Source: CAZQGE01 sp964592815
GTDB lineage: Bacteria > Bacillota > Clostridia > Christensenellales > CAG-917
Length of the DNA: 64,000 bases
Assembly (NCBI GenBank): GCA_964592815.1
Contig: CAZQGE010000001.1
Location: 36,079-100,078 of the forward strand
Reading direction: 5' to 3'
The first letter of the stretch is position 1, and every line of letters starts with the position of its first letter. The position numbers were made by a program, and so were the translations under genes. Under the pieces are notes generated by a model. It did not search any database, was not told where the DNA came from, and saw only the letters and a list, made by a program, of their open reading frames with translations. Of this stretch, positions 1 through 8,859 are shown one piece after another.

Positions 1-31
1 TTTTAACATTTTTTTTGTCTTTTTTATTCAT
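1..31 (-). CDS. 5' end of a gene cut by the window edge, probably DUF1385 (YqhQ-like)
   Basis: Reading leftwards on the minus strand, an ATG at 31-29 opens a frame of about ten lysine-rich codons (MNKKDKKNVK) that runs off the window. An AGGCGG ribosome binding site lies just upstream, around 36-42. DUF1385 membrane proteins often follow rpmE in clostridia and often start with a lysine-rich stretch of this kind. The start codon and ribosome binding site are seen directly; the family is inferred from synteny and a ten-residue N-terminus only. Confidence 0.4.
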   Translation of the reverse strand, partial: MNKKDKKNVK

Positions 32-82
32 ATAACCGCCTAAAAAACAGCAATATTGCAACCGTTTTAAGCCCTAAAAAGC

Positions 83-116
83 AAAAATGCAGACACGAAA
101 AGCCGTGTCTGCATTT
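83..116 (-). terminator. Intrinsic terminator of rpmE
   Basis: An 11-bp perfect stem (87-97 pairing with 104-114) with a 6-nt loop lies directly after the rpmE stop codon. It is followed on the minus strand by a T-rich tract, as expected for a factor-independent terminator. Confidence 0.85.
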
Positions 117-122
117 AGTTTA

Positions 123-329
123 CTAATCGAGATTGTATCTCTTTTTGAACTTATCCACACGACCACCAGTATCAACCAATTTTTGTTTACCCGTGAAATA
201 TGGGTGACACTTGGAGCAAATTTCTACTCTAAGTTCTTCAACGTTTTGGGTTGTTCCTGTTTGAAAAGTGTTGCCACAAGCGCAGATAACTGTCACATCG
301 TGATACTTAGGATGAATTCCTTCTTTCAT
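123..329 (-). CDS. rpmE: 50S ribosomal protein L31, zinc-binding form
   Basis: This 68-residue protein is the large-subunit ribosomal protein L31. It opens with [12 protein letters not shown], the typical L31 N-terminus, and carries four cysteines (C16, C18, C38, C41) that form the zinc site of the C+ type. Length matches the family. The ATG has a strong GGAGGT ribosome binding site at about 335-341. The gene is a single transcription unit: a consensus promoter lies about 75 nt upstream and a terminator follows at once. In other Firmicutes the C+ form is the one used when zinc is plentiful; whether this genome has a second zinc-free copy cannot be seen here. Confidence 0.97.
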   Translation of the reverse strand: MKEGIHPKYHDVTVICACGNTFQTGTTQNVEELRVEICSKCHPYFTGKQKLVDTGGRVDKFKKRYNLD

Positions 330-404
330 ATTAGACCTCCGATAATAATAATTCCCACGCCCACATGCACCGTTTCTCGCGCATATATGGCATAAAGTTT
401 CTTA

Positions 405-433
405 ATTATACATATCCAAAAATACCTTGTCAA
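405..433 (-). promoter_or_regulatory. Consensus sigma-A promoter of rpmE
   Basis: On the minus strand a perfect TTGACA (433-428), a 17-nt spacer and a perfect TATAAT (410-405) precede rpmE. The predicted start near 398 leaves a leader of about 68 nt containing a GC-rich patch (about 350-386) in otherwise AT-rich DNA. Such a leader could host an L31 autoregulatory element, which is inference. Confidence 0.85.
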
Positions 434-537
434 GCAAATGAAAAACTTTTCTTAAAAGCTATTAGTCAGTTATGTAAATATAAAAATAACACTTTCATTT
501 TGAAAAATCAAAAATTGCTAAAATTACGAAAAATCAA

Positions 538-2325
538 TCAAGCAAAATATTTGTCTATTTCCAATTTTTTCAACAATTCCATAGTTTTAACATATTCTTC
601 TGACGTTTTATCATTTGTTATTTTAAGTTTTGCAATTTCCTTCACTACAGAAAATTGTTCTTTGAAAAACTTTGCAATAAATCCGTTTGCACCAGATAAA
701 TGTTCTTTTGCAACACTTGCCGCTTTTGACATTTTAGCTGGCAACTTATCTTCAATCGCGTTCAATATTGTAGTAAAATAATTTTTCAAATCGTTTTCAG
801 TTGCAATTCCACCTTCGCCACTTACCGTCAATGTTGGCAATTCAAACTCTAACACAGAATTTATCGACGAATATGATGCGTCAAATTTTGCTTTTAACGC
901 CTTATATGGTTTGCCATTGAATTTTTCATCGCCAGATACGTTAAAACCAGCTTGCGTACTTCTGAAATCACTTTTGAAAGACTGAATGGAAATATATGTC
1001 ATTGAAAGTTCCAAAACAGGAATCATTTCTGGGTTTTCGGGCAATGCTTCAGTTCTGTCGGTTCCGTTTGCAATAAAGCTGTTAAGTCCAATATCTGCCA
1101 CCAAAAATCCCAAAAGTTTATCTGTGCGGATTTCAGGGTCTTCAATAGAATTTATTTTGTCAAAAAGTTGATTAAATTTCAAAATTGCGCTTTCGCCGTT
1201 ATCTGACGCATAACTACTCAAAGCCTGTTCCATAAAGCGTGCAAGCAACACGGCGTAATTTGATTTCAAATTATATCCGTCTTTGACAAAGACTTCAAGC
1301 AAATCGGAAACAAAGCCGTCTGTTTCAATCACACTTTTTCCGTCCAAAACAACGTCGCATATAAGTGGTATAAAATCTATTGCGGTGTATCCGATTGAAA
1401 CGTAGTTCATAATGTTTTGCAAAATACCGCTGCCCGCCAAAACACCGTTGAATTGTTTAGTCAGTTTTGAAAATGCTGTGCTTATTGCATTCAGTTGCTT
1501 GTCAGTAAGTGAATTTTTGAAAATTAGAACGTTGTTCAAAATTGAGTTCAACGTAAGTTTGATTTCGTTTTCGGTTATATCTGTGAGTGCGCCCGAACTT
1601 ATTGACTGAAACAAGTCGTCTGAAATAGACAACAAAACCGTGTCGTACATAAAGCCTGTCAAAGATTTTACACCGCCCTCAGCAGCCCTCAATGCGTCAA
1701 CCAAACTTTGGTCAACCGACATAAGACTGTATGACTTCATAGCGGAATTAAACATATTCCTTACCGAGGTGCTTTCTTGCACATTGAGCAATTTTTCTGC
1801 CCTTTCGTACATATTTTTGAAGACGTTTGAACTATCCAAACTCAACTTTTCAAGTGTGTTATAAATCAAATTGGAAATGTCAGTTACGGTAAAATCATAT
1901 TTCAAAAGTGGGAAAAAAATTTTTAGAACTTGTTTGTTTTTTTCTTTATTCAGTTGCTCATTTTCTTCTTTTTTGAATGCGTCTTTAATATCTTCTTTTC
2001 CAAATATTTCGGTAAGTTTGTTAATCTGCGCCAAATGTAAATCTGAAGAATATATAGTTTCTCCCAAAAAATCTAGCCAAGCTGAATATTGAACGTACTC
2101 AGCTGCATCTACACGTTTTGCAAGTTGTTCGTCACTAAACGTTTGCTCCCAATCGGCACTTCTTGCAGTCAAAACAGCACTCTTAAATGACGATACTGCA
2201 TTGTTCCGCTCAATATTGCTTTGAGCACCATCATTTTTATTGCAACTAAAAAGAACAACTGACAAAGACATAATCAGTATGCAAATCAAAATTATTGAAG
2301 TTGCTTTTTTAATGTTTTTTTGCAT
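538..2325 (-). CDS. Large secreted lipoprotein of unknown function
   Basis: The 595-residue product starts with a lysine-rich n-region, a hydrophobic stretch (about residues 10-27) and a lipobox LFSC with the lipidated cysteine at 28, so it should be anchored on the outer face of the membrane. The rest is predicted largely helical and low in aromatic residues, with repeated short segments of the kind LxxIxNxxxxL. I recognise no domain. The ATG has an AAGGA site 5-6 nt upstream. A MacB/LolE-like ABC transporter is encoded 300 bp upstream on the same strand. The two could work together in export or sensing at the cell surface, but that is only positional. No clear terminator follows. Confidence 0.75.
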   Translation of the reverse strand: MQKNIKKATSIILICILIMSLSVVLFSCNKNDGAQSNIERNNAVSSFKSAVLTARSADWEQTFSDEQLAKRVDAAEYVQYSAWLDFLGETIYSSDLHLAQINKLTEIFGKEDIKDAFKKEENEQLNKEKNKQVLKIFFPLLKYDFTVTDISNLIYNTLEKLSLDSSNVFKNMYERAEKLLNVQESTSVRNMFNSAMKSYSLMSVDQSLVDALRAAEGGVKSLTGFMYDTVLLSISDDLFQSISSGALTDITENEIKLTLNSILNNVLIFKNSLTDKQLNAISTAFSKLTKQFNGVLAGSGILQNIMNYVSIGYTAIDFIPLICDVVLDGKSVIETDGFVSDLLEVFVKDGYNLKSNYAVLLARFMEQALSSYASDNGESAILKFNQLFDKINSIEDPEIRTDKLLGFLVADIGLNSFIANGTDRTEALPENPEMIPVLELSMTYISIQSFKSDFRSTQAGFNVSGDEKFNGKPYKALKAKFDASYSSINSVLEFELPTLTVSGEGGIATENDLKNYFTTILNAIEDKLPAKMSKAASVAKEHLSGANGFIAKFFKEQFSVVKEIAKLKITNDKTSEEYVKTMELLKKLEIDKYFA

Positions 2326-2624
2326 TTTATTCCTTTTAGTTGTGATGATTTCCGCTTCAATTCATTTTTATTATATACATCTTAACTCTATTTTTTATTT
2401 GACGCAATGCGTTTTAGAAAAAGCGGCGAAACTTAATCTCAATTTTTCACTGAAAGTTTTGCATTGCAAATTTTATTCAATCATCAATTTTGTTCAATAA
2501 AACCATCTCACAATCGTTTTTTAACAATGCTCATTTTTAGTAGCAACAATTTTCAGCATAGCTACTTAATATAGGTTTATCGTTATCACACTTTTTATAG
2601 TTTGTTTGCGCCATATTCAATTTT
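2326..2624. other. AT-rich intergenic spacer without a recognised gene
   Basis: These 299 bp lie between the lipoprotein gene and the ABC permease gene, both on the minus strand. A TATAAT-like -10 for the lipoprotein gene lies near 2374, with a poor -35. I see no convincing open frame, no strong hairpin and no RNA motif. The permease gene therefore has no obvious terminator. Confidence 0.5.
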
Positions 2625-5066
2625 TTATTCACGCACTTTTAGCTTATAACCGCGCTTGAAATTCATAATCAACGGAGTAAGCGAATAAGCAAGCATCATC
2701 GCAAGTCCAACCAAAGATACTACCGTAGCGTTATACATAAATTCAAAATACAAGTCGAATAATCTAAGCGCATTGATAAGCGAAAAAGTCAACAGCGGAG
2801 ATACCGCAAAAGCAACGATGTATGCAATCAATGCAAGCAAAGTATGCTCCAACAACTCTGAACATAGCAAACTGTTTTTAGACATACCCGACGACAGCAG
2901 TGCGCGACGCTGACGCGATGACGCCGTACGACTTACCACAATGCTTGCCAAAAGCGCAATGAATATAAGAGCTGTAATCACGCCAGCAAGCGTTCCAACC
3001 AAGTCAAACACGGCTTCCGTTGATTGGTCAGACCATTTGTATGCGTCAAGCGCCGTCAAGCAAAAATAGTTTTTTTCTGCAAATTTAGTTTTCAAAAGTC
3101 CAACAGTTTTTTCAATTTTTTGGTTTGTTTTAACAATAACGCAATCAATGTCCAAATCAAATGCGCCCTTCAAAACATTCTCTGAAACAATAATGTATTG
3201 TCCGCTGAAAATAACTTGCGATACAAATCCCCCAATCGTAAATGTAGCATTTTTGTTTCCTATTGAAAGATTGAGGCTGTCGCCGACTTTAAGTTCATAT
3301 AATTCAGCAAACGACTTATCCAAAATCAATTTGTTGTCGTCAGCCGTTTCATAATTGGGCTTTTTTAATATTGAAGTAATTTCTTCTTTGTCCGTAACGT
3401 ATTTGAAATTGAAAATATCCGTTGCATCTTTTGTGCCTATTATGCTTACAGCTTTGTTTTTCGCACCAAAGCGCAACTCTCCGTTTCTCCAAATAGCCGC
3501 CGAGGCTTTTTCAACGCCTTCAACAGCGGCGACCTCACCCAAGTCGATTGTTGACGGAATATTTGTCAAAAATATCAAATCTGCCATCTCAGATTTATAA
3601 CCGCCAAAAACGGAAGTGGAAACAGACCATGCCATAAACAAAATCATACTTACCGTCATACCAACCGTCATCAAAGAAACAGTTTTTCCGTTACGCTTTT
3701 CTTTAAGCAAATTGTTTGATGCGATTTTAAGTGGCGCAATCTCAATTTTTTTTGTCAATGCAGATACTCCGCGTAAAACGTAAGGCACGCTTAGTCCAAC
3801 CGCAAGCAAAACAAGCAGAATATTGACAACTGAAATATATCCTATCAAAGCAGGTACGCAAAATTCTAGTGAAACGGTAATAATAACTAAGCAACAAATT
3901 ACACAAGGCAAAACGTAATCAAAAACAGATTTTTTTTCAATTTGCATCAAATTTTCTTTTACGCTTGACTTAAACGCGCGATTGAGTGGAATAAGCGACG
4001 ATAAAAATGCAACAAGTGCGCCTATGACCGCCGCCAAAAAAAGATATAATGCAGATATATTGAAAGTTACACCTTTTGAAAGCACAAGTTTTACAAGTCC
4101 ATAAAAAACGCCACACGCCAACGCGCTTCCTATTATTGCACCTATAAATGCCAAAATTGTGTTTTCAACTGCAAAAACATTAAAAACTTGGCCTTTTTTT
4201 GCGCCGATAATTGATAACTTTGACGCATAAGCTCTTTTTTCTTTTTCTGACAAAACAAAAAGGACGTATATAAACGTAATACCCAAAAAAGCTACCGCGC
4301 CACCCGCTATGGCAATAGGCGCAGACAAACTTTCAGCAAGCTGACTAATTTTGCCTTCTTCAACTGCAACTGCAACTTTTTTGTCGGCGTATTCAGGAAT
4401 TGCAGAGATGTCAGCAATAGCCTTTTCAACGCTTGTATTTTCGTTAAGTTTAATGTAAATTTCATTGTAAAAAACTGCGCCCGTCGAAATCAATCTTGAA
4501 ATACCACCTTCGCTAATTCCGATGAACGTATAAGGTGACTCTGTAACAAAATAACCATCGTTTTCTGCAACTACACCTATAACGAAAAACACATTTTTAC
4601 TGCCAAGTTGCAAATATACTCCATCACCAACGTTCAAATTCAAATCTTCCGATGCTGTGCGTGAAATTATAATTCTGTTCGTGTTGTTTTTGACTTGACT
4701 TATATCGCCTTTATAGACGTTTATTGAATTGAGTTTGTCTATTTGCTCTTTTTCTAGTCCCCTAACCCTAACGTATTCATTATTGTGTGTGGCAAACAGC
4801 GAAAGAGTCGGATAAATTTCCTTAACGCCTTGTACACTTTTTAATGGTTCAATGTTTAGAATTCTGTCGCTCTTACTATCGTAAGTTACAAATATATCTG
4901 TATTGCCACTTTCAGAAATTTCTTGCGCATATATAAAATCATAAACGGCGGACTTGAATGAAAGCATTGAAAAAAACATTGCAACGGCAATGGCAATGGC
5001 AAGAATTATTGACATTGAACGCATAGGTTTTTTTATTAAGTTTCTAAATGCGAGTTTTATTGCCAT
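2625..5066 (-). CDS. ABC transporter permease, FtsX/MacB superfamily
   Basis: The 813-residue protein has the two-module architecture of large FtsX-type permeases. One membrane segment near residues 17-37 is followed by an extracellular MacB-like core (about 40-245), a bundle of membrane segments (about 250-440), a second extracellular module (about 490-685) and three more helices up to the C-terminus (about 690-800). Members move lipoproteins, peptides or antibiotics, or act as mechanotransmitters, rather than importing nutrients. The ATPase gene ends 7 nt upstream, so the two are co-transcribed and probably coupled. Substrate cannot be told from sequence; the lipoprotein gene downstream is a candidate partner or cargo. 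Confidence 0.88.
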   Translation of the reverse strand: MAIKLAFRNLIKKPMRSMSIILAIAIAVAMFFSMLSFKSAVYDFIYAQEISESGNTDIFVTYDSKSDRILNIEPLKSVQGVKEIYPTLSLFATHNNEYVRVRGLEKEQIDKLNSINVYKGDISQVKNNTNRIIISRTASEDLNLNVGDGVYLQLGSKNVFFVIGVVAENDGYFVTESPYTFIGISEGGISRLISTGAVFYNEIYIKLNENTSVEKAIADISAIPEYADKKVAVAVEEGKISQLAESLSAPIAIAGGAVAFLGITFIYVLFVLSEKEKRAYASKLSIIGAKKGQVFNVFAVENTILAFIGAIIGSALACGVFYGLVKLVLSKGVTFNISALYLFLAAVIGALVAFLSSLIPLNRAFKSSVKENLMQIEKKSVFDYVLPCVICCLVIITVSLEFCVPALIGYISVVNILLVLLAVGLSVPYVLRGVSALTKKIEIAPLKIASNNLLKEKRNGKTVSLMTVGMTVSMILFMAWSVSTSVFGGYKSEMADLIFLTNIPSTIDLGEVAAVEGVEKASAAIWRNGELRFGAKNKAVSIIGTKDATDIFNFKYVTDKEEITSILKKPNYETADDNKLILDKSFAELYELKVGDSLNLSIGNKNATFTIGGFVSQVIFSGQYIIVSENVLKGAFDLDIDCVIVKTNQKIEKTVGLLKTKFAEKNYFCLTALDAYKWSDQSTEAVFDLVGTLAGVITALIFIALLASIVVSRTASSRQRRALLSSGMSKNSLLCSELLEHTLLALIAYIVAFAVSPLLTFSLINALRLFDLYFEFMYNATVVSLVGLAMMLAYSLTPLIMNFKRGYKLKVRE

Positions 5067-5073
5067 AATTTAC

Positions 5074-5769
5074 TTATTCATCAAAACTGTCAAGAGCAAC
5101 AATTCTTCCGTCTTCAACCGTAATAATTCGGCTAGCATATTTTGAGTGTGCAACAGAGTGAGTTACCATAATCAAAGCAACGCTTCTTGTTTGGTTTATA
5201 TCTTTCAAGAGTTCCATAACTTGGCGTCCCCTTTCTTTATCCAAACTTCCAGTTGGTTCGTCTAAAAAAATAACTTTAGGGTCAGTCACAAGTGCGCGAG
5301 CTATTGCAACGCGTTGTTGTTCACCACCACTCATTTCTTTTGGATAATTTTTAAGTCTGTGCTCAATTCCCAAATATTCGCAAATTTCCATAACTTTATC
5401 GTTATATTCTGACGGCTTGTTTTTGTTTAACAACAATGGAAGGGTAATATTTTCATAGGCTGTCAGATTTTCAACCAAATTATCAAATTGATAAACAAAA
5501 GAAAAATCTTTTCTGCGCATTTGAGCAATTTCATCGTCTTTTAGCGTTTGCAAATTTTTATCCAAAAGCAAAACCTCGCCTTCCGTAGGCTTGTCGATAC
5601 CTGCAAGGATATAAAGCAAGGTAGATTTACCAGAGCCGGACTCGCCGACAATGGCGACAAACTCACCTTCTGCAACTTCTAAGTCAATACCTTTAAGAAC
5701 CTCAGTTTTAAGTTCGCCCGTCGTATAGCTCTTTTTAACATTTTCTGCTTTGACAACGATATTTTTCAT
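5074..5769 (-). CDS. ABC transporter ATP-binding protein, LolD/MacB type
   Basis: The 231-residue ATPase has Walker A (GESGSGKST), Q-loop (VYQFDNL), signature (MSGGEQQR), Walker B (VIFLDEP) and the switch histidine (VTHS), in the order and spacing of the LolD/MacB/BceA group. It would power the permease encoded 7 nt downstream. I chose the internal ATG at 5769 rather than the upstream start at 5814. GAGGTG sits 4-5 nt before it, the family N-terminus begins here, and the promoter -35 lies upstream within the longer reading. Confidence 0.93.
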   Translation of the reverse strand: MKNIVVKAENVKKSYTTGELKTEVLKGIDLEVAEGEFVAIVGESGSGKSTLLYILAGIDKPTEGEVLLLDKNLQTLKDDEIAQMRRKDFSFVYQFDNLVENLTAYENITLPLLLNKNKPSEYNDKVMEICEYLGIEHRLKNYPKEMSGGEQQRVAIARALVTDPKVIFLDEPTGSLDKERGRQVMELLKDINQTRSVALIMVTHSVAHSKYASRIITVEDGRIVALDSFDE

Positions 5770-5785
5770 ACGCACCTCATTTTTT

Positions 5786-5814
5786 ATATTATCATAAAAA
5801 CCTTTTTCACTCAA
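5786..5814 (-). promoter_or_regulatory. Promoter of the ABC transporter operon
   Basis: On the minus strand TTGAGT (5814-5809), a 17-nt spacer and TAATAT (5791-5786) precede the ATPase start at 5769. A TG lies just before the -10. It is back-to-back with the queH promoter. Confidence 0.65.
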
Positions 5815-5828
5815 TACTTAGTTAACAT

Positions 5829-5857
5829 TTGCAAACAAATTAACTGAATGTTATAAT
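5829..5857 (+). promoter_or_regulatory. Promoter of queH placed directly against its start codon
   Basis: TTGCAA (5829-5834), a 17-nt spacer and a perfect TATAAT (5852-5857) lie just before the queH ATG at 5864. Only 6 nt separate the -10 from the ATG, so the transcript should start at or next to the A of the start codon. No Shine-Dalgarno sequence is present. Confidence 0.75.
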
Positions 5858-5863
5858 TGTTTT

Positions 5864-6562
5864 ATGGAAAACAATCAAAACAATTTTACAACTTCCAAAA
5901 ATAAATTGATTTCTGATTTAATAAAATCCGAAAGTGATTGCACTTTCAAAAAAAGCGAACTCAACTTAACAAACGGAGAAGATATTGAAAAGGTCATTGC
6001 TGACATTTCAAGGCAAATCGTAAAACCTAAGTTGCTTTTGCACGTCTGTTGCGCACCTTGTTTTGCAGGCATTATTGAACGACTTAGTGCATCTTTTGAT
6101 ATAACTGCTTTTTTTTATAACCCAAATATTCTTCCAAACACAGAGTTTAACTTGCGTTTTCATACGCTTAAAGTCTTACTTGCGCATTTTCCCCAAATAA
6201 AATTGACATGTCCCGAACAACACTCAAATGAGTTTTTGGATTTTGTTAAAGGGCTTGAAACGTTGCCCGAGGGCGCAGAACGTTGCAACAAATGTTTTCA
6301 ATTACGCCTTCAAAAAACGGCAGAATTTTTAAGCAACCATAAAGATGAATATGATTGCTTTGCAACAACCCTCACAATTTCACCTCATAAAAATGCAGTT
6401 TTAATAAATAAAATCGGCAGCGAATGCGCGGAAAAACTCGACGTTGTTTACCTTAATTCAGATTTTAAGAAAAAAGATGGATTTCTAAATTCAATCAAGT
6501 TTAGCAAACAATTAGGTTTATATCGCCAAAATTACTGCGGTTGTGGGTTCTCAAACGACTAG
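5864..6562 (+). CDS. queH: Epoxyqueuosine reductase QueH
   Basis: This 232-residue protein belongs to the DUF208/QueH family, which reduces epoxyqueuosine to queuosine in tRNA wobble positions (Asn, Asp, His, Tyr) and is unrelated to QueG. Cysteines expected to hold an iron-sulfur cluster and a second iron are visible: the CCAPC motif (C62, C63, C66) and CNKC (C141, C144). Further support comes from the TISPHKN motif and the NYCGCGFS C-terminus. The first 55 residues form an N-terminal extension of a kind common in Firmicutes. No SD lies before the ATG and the -10 is only 6 nt away, so translation is probably leaderless. It is a single-gene unit divergent from the ABC operon. Confidence 0.93.
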   Translation: MENNQNNFTTSKNKLISDLIKSESDCTFKKSELNLTNGEDIEKVIADISRQIVKPKLLLHVCCAPCFAGIIERLSASFDITAFFYNPNILPNTEFNLRFHTLKVLLAHFPQIKLTCPEQHSNEFLDFVKGLETLPEGAERCNKCFQLRLQKTAEFLSNHKDEYDCFATTLTISPHKNAVLINKIGSECAEKLDVVYLNSDFKKKDGFLNSIKFSKQLGLYRQNYCGCGFSND

Positions 6563-6648
6563 CAGTTTATTAGTTTCTTTCAAGCAGTTTATTAGTTTCT
6601 TTCAAGCAGTTTATTAGTTTCTTTCAAGTTTATTATAAGTTTCTTTCA
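6561..6648 (+). repeat. Four tandem copies of a 22-nt repeat after queH
   Basis: Three exact 22-nt copies (6561-6582, 6583-6604, 6605-6626) and a fourth diverged copy (6627-6648) lie head to tail, with a partial fifth beginning at 6649. Each starts AGCAGTTTATTAG and ends TTTCTTTCA. The first copy includes the last two bases of the queH stop codon. There are no spacers, so this is a tandem repeat and not a CRISPR array. Confidence 0.95.
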
Positions 6649-6804
6649 AGTTTATTTGTTTTGCTGTTCCATATTATTTTGTTTATATAATTACAAATTT
6701 TTCTAATTAAGAAACTCTTAAAAATATAACTCAACAATATCTTTTAACAAATATGCTTTACAAAATTTATTTATCCATTTTAGATTTCATAACTCTAAAA
6801 AATA
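6649..6804. other. AT-rich spacer between queH repeats and the V-ATPase terminator
   Basis: Very AT-rich DNA with no open frame, hairpin or promoter that I can support. Confidence 0.5.
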
Positions 6805-6828
6805 ACCACCGATTTCTCGGTGGCCATT
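6801..6828 (-). terminator. Terminator of the V-ATPase operon
   Basis: A 7-bp GC-rich stem (6806-6812 with 6817-6823) with a TTTC/GAAA-type tetraloop is followed on the minus strand by a T-run. It lies just after the ntpD stop. A T-run also follows on the plus strand, so it may serve queH as well. Confidence 0.85.
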
Positions 6829-6834
6829 TTTCCC

Positions 6835-7470
6835 TTATATATCTTCCCTCTTATCTATCATAGATTTCACTTTCATAAGTCTTATTGTCGCGCTTCTCTC
6901 ATTTTCATCAAGTTTCATTGTAATGTACTTGATGGTTTCAATCAACTGCGGTATCATAACATACTCTAAGGCATTGACACGCCTGCGGTTCTTTTCAATT
7001 TCGTCTGCAAGCATATTGCAAGTTTTTTCAACTTCGGCAAGTTTCAACAGTTTTGGCAAAAGTGTTGTCAAAGACGCTATTGACATATCCAATTCCGACG
7101 TTACGCTGGCAAATGAATATGGATACAATTCCTTGACTTCACTGCTTATGTCAAAGACAGGAACGTTTACACTCATAACGTTCTTTTCGGACGTTTCAAG
7201 GTTCACCTTAACACCTGGCATAGATATTGCCTCTTCGATTACTGCGTCACTTGAAACGGCTCTTGCAAGCATAAATGACTTCATCGCATTGGCAAGTTCT
7301 TGCTCAACTTGGTCGCGCAAACGCTTGTTCTCTCTTATATAAAGCATAAACTGACGAACCATTTCATCTGATTTATCCTTCAATAATTTGTGTCCCCTAG
7401 TTGCAGTTTTAAGACGTGTTTTAAGACGTCTTAATTCCATTCTTGTAGGGTTAACATTCAATTTCGCCAT
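6835..7470 (-). CDS. ntpD: V-type ATPase subunit D (central stalk)
   Basis: The 211-residue protein is the central-stalk subunit D, a long antiparallel coiled coil that turns inside the A3B3 head and passes torque to the rotor. It starts [13 protein letters not shown], a family hallmark (NPTR near the N-terminus), with charged helical repeats at both ends and a short middle part. Length is usual. An AAGGT site precedes the ATG. It is the last gene of the operon, 12 nt after ntpB, with the terminator just downstream. Confidence 0.96.
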   Translation of the reverse strand: MAKLNVNPTRMELRRLKTRLKTATRGHKLLKDKSDEMVRQFMLYIRENKRLRDQVEQELANAMKSFMLARAVSSDAVIEEAISMPGVKVNLETSEKNVMSVNVPVFDISSEVKELYPYSFASVTSELDMSIASLTTLLPKLLKLAEVEKTCNMLADEIEKNRRRVNALEYVMIPQLIETIKYITMKLDENERSATIRLMKVKSMIDKREDI

Positions 7471-7482
7471 ATATTACCTTAA

Positions 7483-8859
7483 CTATTTGCTTTGCTTGAA
7501 ATATTTTTCAAGATATTCTTCTCTGATACGCTTCAACTCTGCCTTAGGCAAAAGTGACAACAAGTCCCAACCCAAATTCAATGTGTCGATAATAGAGCGG
7601 TTGGTGTAAAAGCCTTGCGATACATATCTCTTTTCAAATTCGTCAGCAAATCTTGCAAATTTTTTGTCAACTTCGCTCAATGCAGCTTCACCCAAAATTG
7701 AACTCAATTCTTTGGCTTCTTTTCCTTGTGCGTAAGCGCTAAAAAGTTGGTTCATTGTGTCTGCGTGGTCTTCTCTTGTTTTTCCTTTTCCAATGCCCTT
7801 ATCTTTAAGACGTGACAATGACGGCAAAACGTCAATAGGCGGAACAAGACCTTTTTTGTAAAGTTCACGCGATAATATTATCTGCCCTTCCGTGATATAA
7901 CCAGTAAGGTCTGGAATAGGGTGAGTTTTGTCGTCTTCTGGCATTGTAAGAATTGGAATTTGAGTTATTGAACCTTTCTTTCCAACAATTCTTCCTGCGC
8001 GTTCATACATAGTTGCAAGGTCTGTGTAGAGATAACCAGGGTATCCACGACGACCTGGAACTTCTTTTCGGGCGGCTGAAACCTCACGTAAAGCCTCTGC
8101 ATAGTTTGTAATGTCCGTTGTGATTACCAAAACGTGCATATCCTTTTCATAAGCCAAATACTCTGCTGCCGTAAGTGCCATACGCGGTGTAGAAATACGT
8201 TCAACAGCGGGGTCGTTTGCGAGGTTGATAAACATAACAGCACGCTCAATTGCGCCTGTTTTTCTGAAATCTGAAATAAAGAAGTCGGCTTCTTCAAACG
8301 TAATTCCAACCGCTGCAAAAACAACGGCAAATTTTGCGTCCGAACCGATAACCTTAGCTTGTCTTGCAATCTGTGCAGCAAGTTCAGCGTGGGGCAATCC
8401 TGATGCTGAAAAAACAGGCAATTTTTGTCCTCTAACAAGGGTATTAAGCCCGTCGATTGCACTTACTCCTGTTTGTATAAACTCATTAGGATAATCTCTG
8501 GCAACGGGGTTTATCGGTTGTCCGTTGATGTCAAGTTTCATTTCGGGAATTATTGGCGCGCCACCATCACGCGGACGTCCCATACCGTCGAAAACTCTGC
8601 CAAGCATTTCTTCGGATACGGCAAGTTCAATGCTTTTTCCTAAGAAGCGAGCTTTTGAAGTTGCCATTTTTATGCCTTGTGACGGTTCAAACAACTGCAC
8701 CAATGCCTTATCACGGTTAATTTCCAAAACTTTACCGCTTCTAATTTCGCCGTTTTCTTGGCGGATTTCAACAAGTTCGTCAAACTTTACACCTTCAACG
8801 CCTTCAACAAGCATCAAAGGTCCGACAATCTCTCTTATGGTTTTATATTCCTTTAACAT
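7483..8859 (-). CDS. ntpB: V-type ATPase subunit B (non-catalytic head subunit)
   Basis: The 458-residue protein is the nucleotide-binding but non-catalytic B subunit of the A3B3 head. It has an N-terminal beta barrel (to about 75) and a RecA-like core in which the P-loop is replaced by a SASGLPH-type segment, as in all B subunits. The conserved [16 protein letters not shown] region and a C-terminal helical domain follow. Length matches the family. Its ATG overlaps the ntpA stop codon by one base (TAATG), which indicates translational coupling and equal output of the two head subunits. Confidence 0.97.
   Translation of the reverse strand: MLKEYKTIREIVGPLMLVEGVEGVKFDELVEIRQENGEIRSGKVLEINRDKALVQLFEPSQGIKMATSKARFLGKSIELAVSEEMLGRVFDGMGRPRDGGAPIIPEMKLDINGQPINPVARDYPNEFIQTGVSAIDGLNTLVRGQKLPVFSASGLPHAELAAQIARQAKVIGSDAKFAVVFAAVGITFEEADFFISDFRKTGAIERAVMFINLANDPAVERISTPRMALTAAEYLAYEKDMHVLVITTDITNYAEALREVSAARKEVPGRRGYPGYLYTDLATMYERAGRIVGKKGSITQIPILTMPEDDKTHPIPDLTGYITEGQIILSRELYKKGLVPPIDVLPSLSRLKDKGIGKGKTREDHADTMNQLFSAYAQGKEAKELSSILGEAALSEVDKKFARFADEFEKRYVSQGFYTNRSIIDTLNLGWDLLSLLPKAELKRIREEYLEKYFKQSK

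Noticed and set aside
365..781. A 138-residue plus-strand open frame over the rpmE promoter
   Set aside because: It overlaps a consensus promoter and the 3' end of the lipoprotein gene in antisense and has no SD or family signal.
6561..6648. The 22-nt repeat as a CRISPR array
   Set aside because: Copies are directly adjacent with no spacers, the unit is not palindromic and there are no cas genes.
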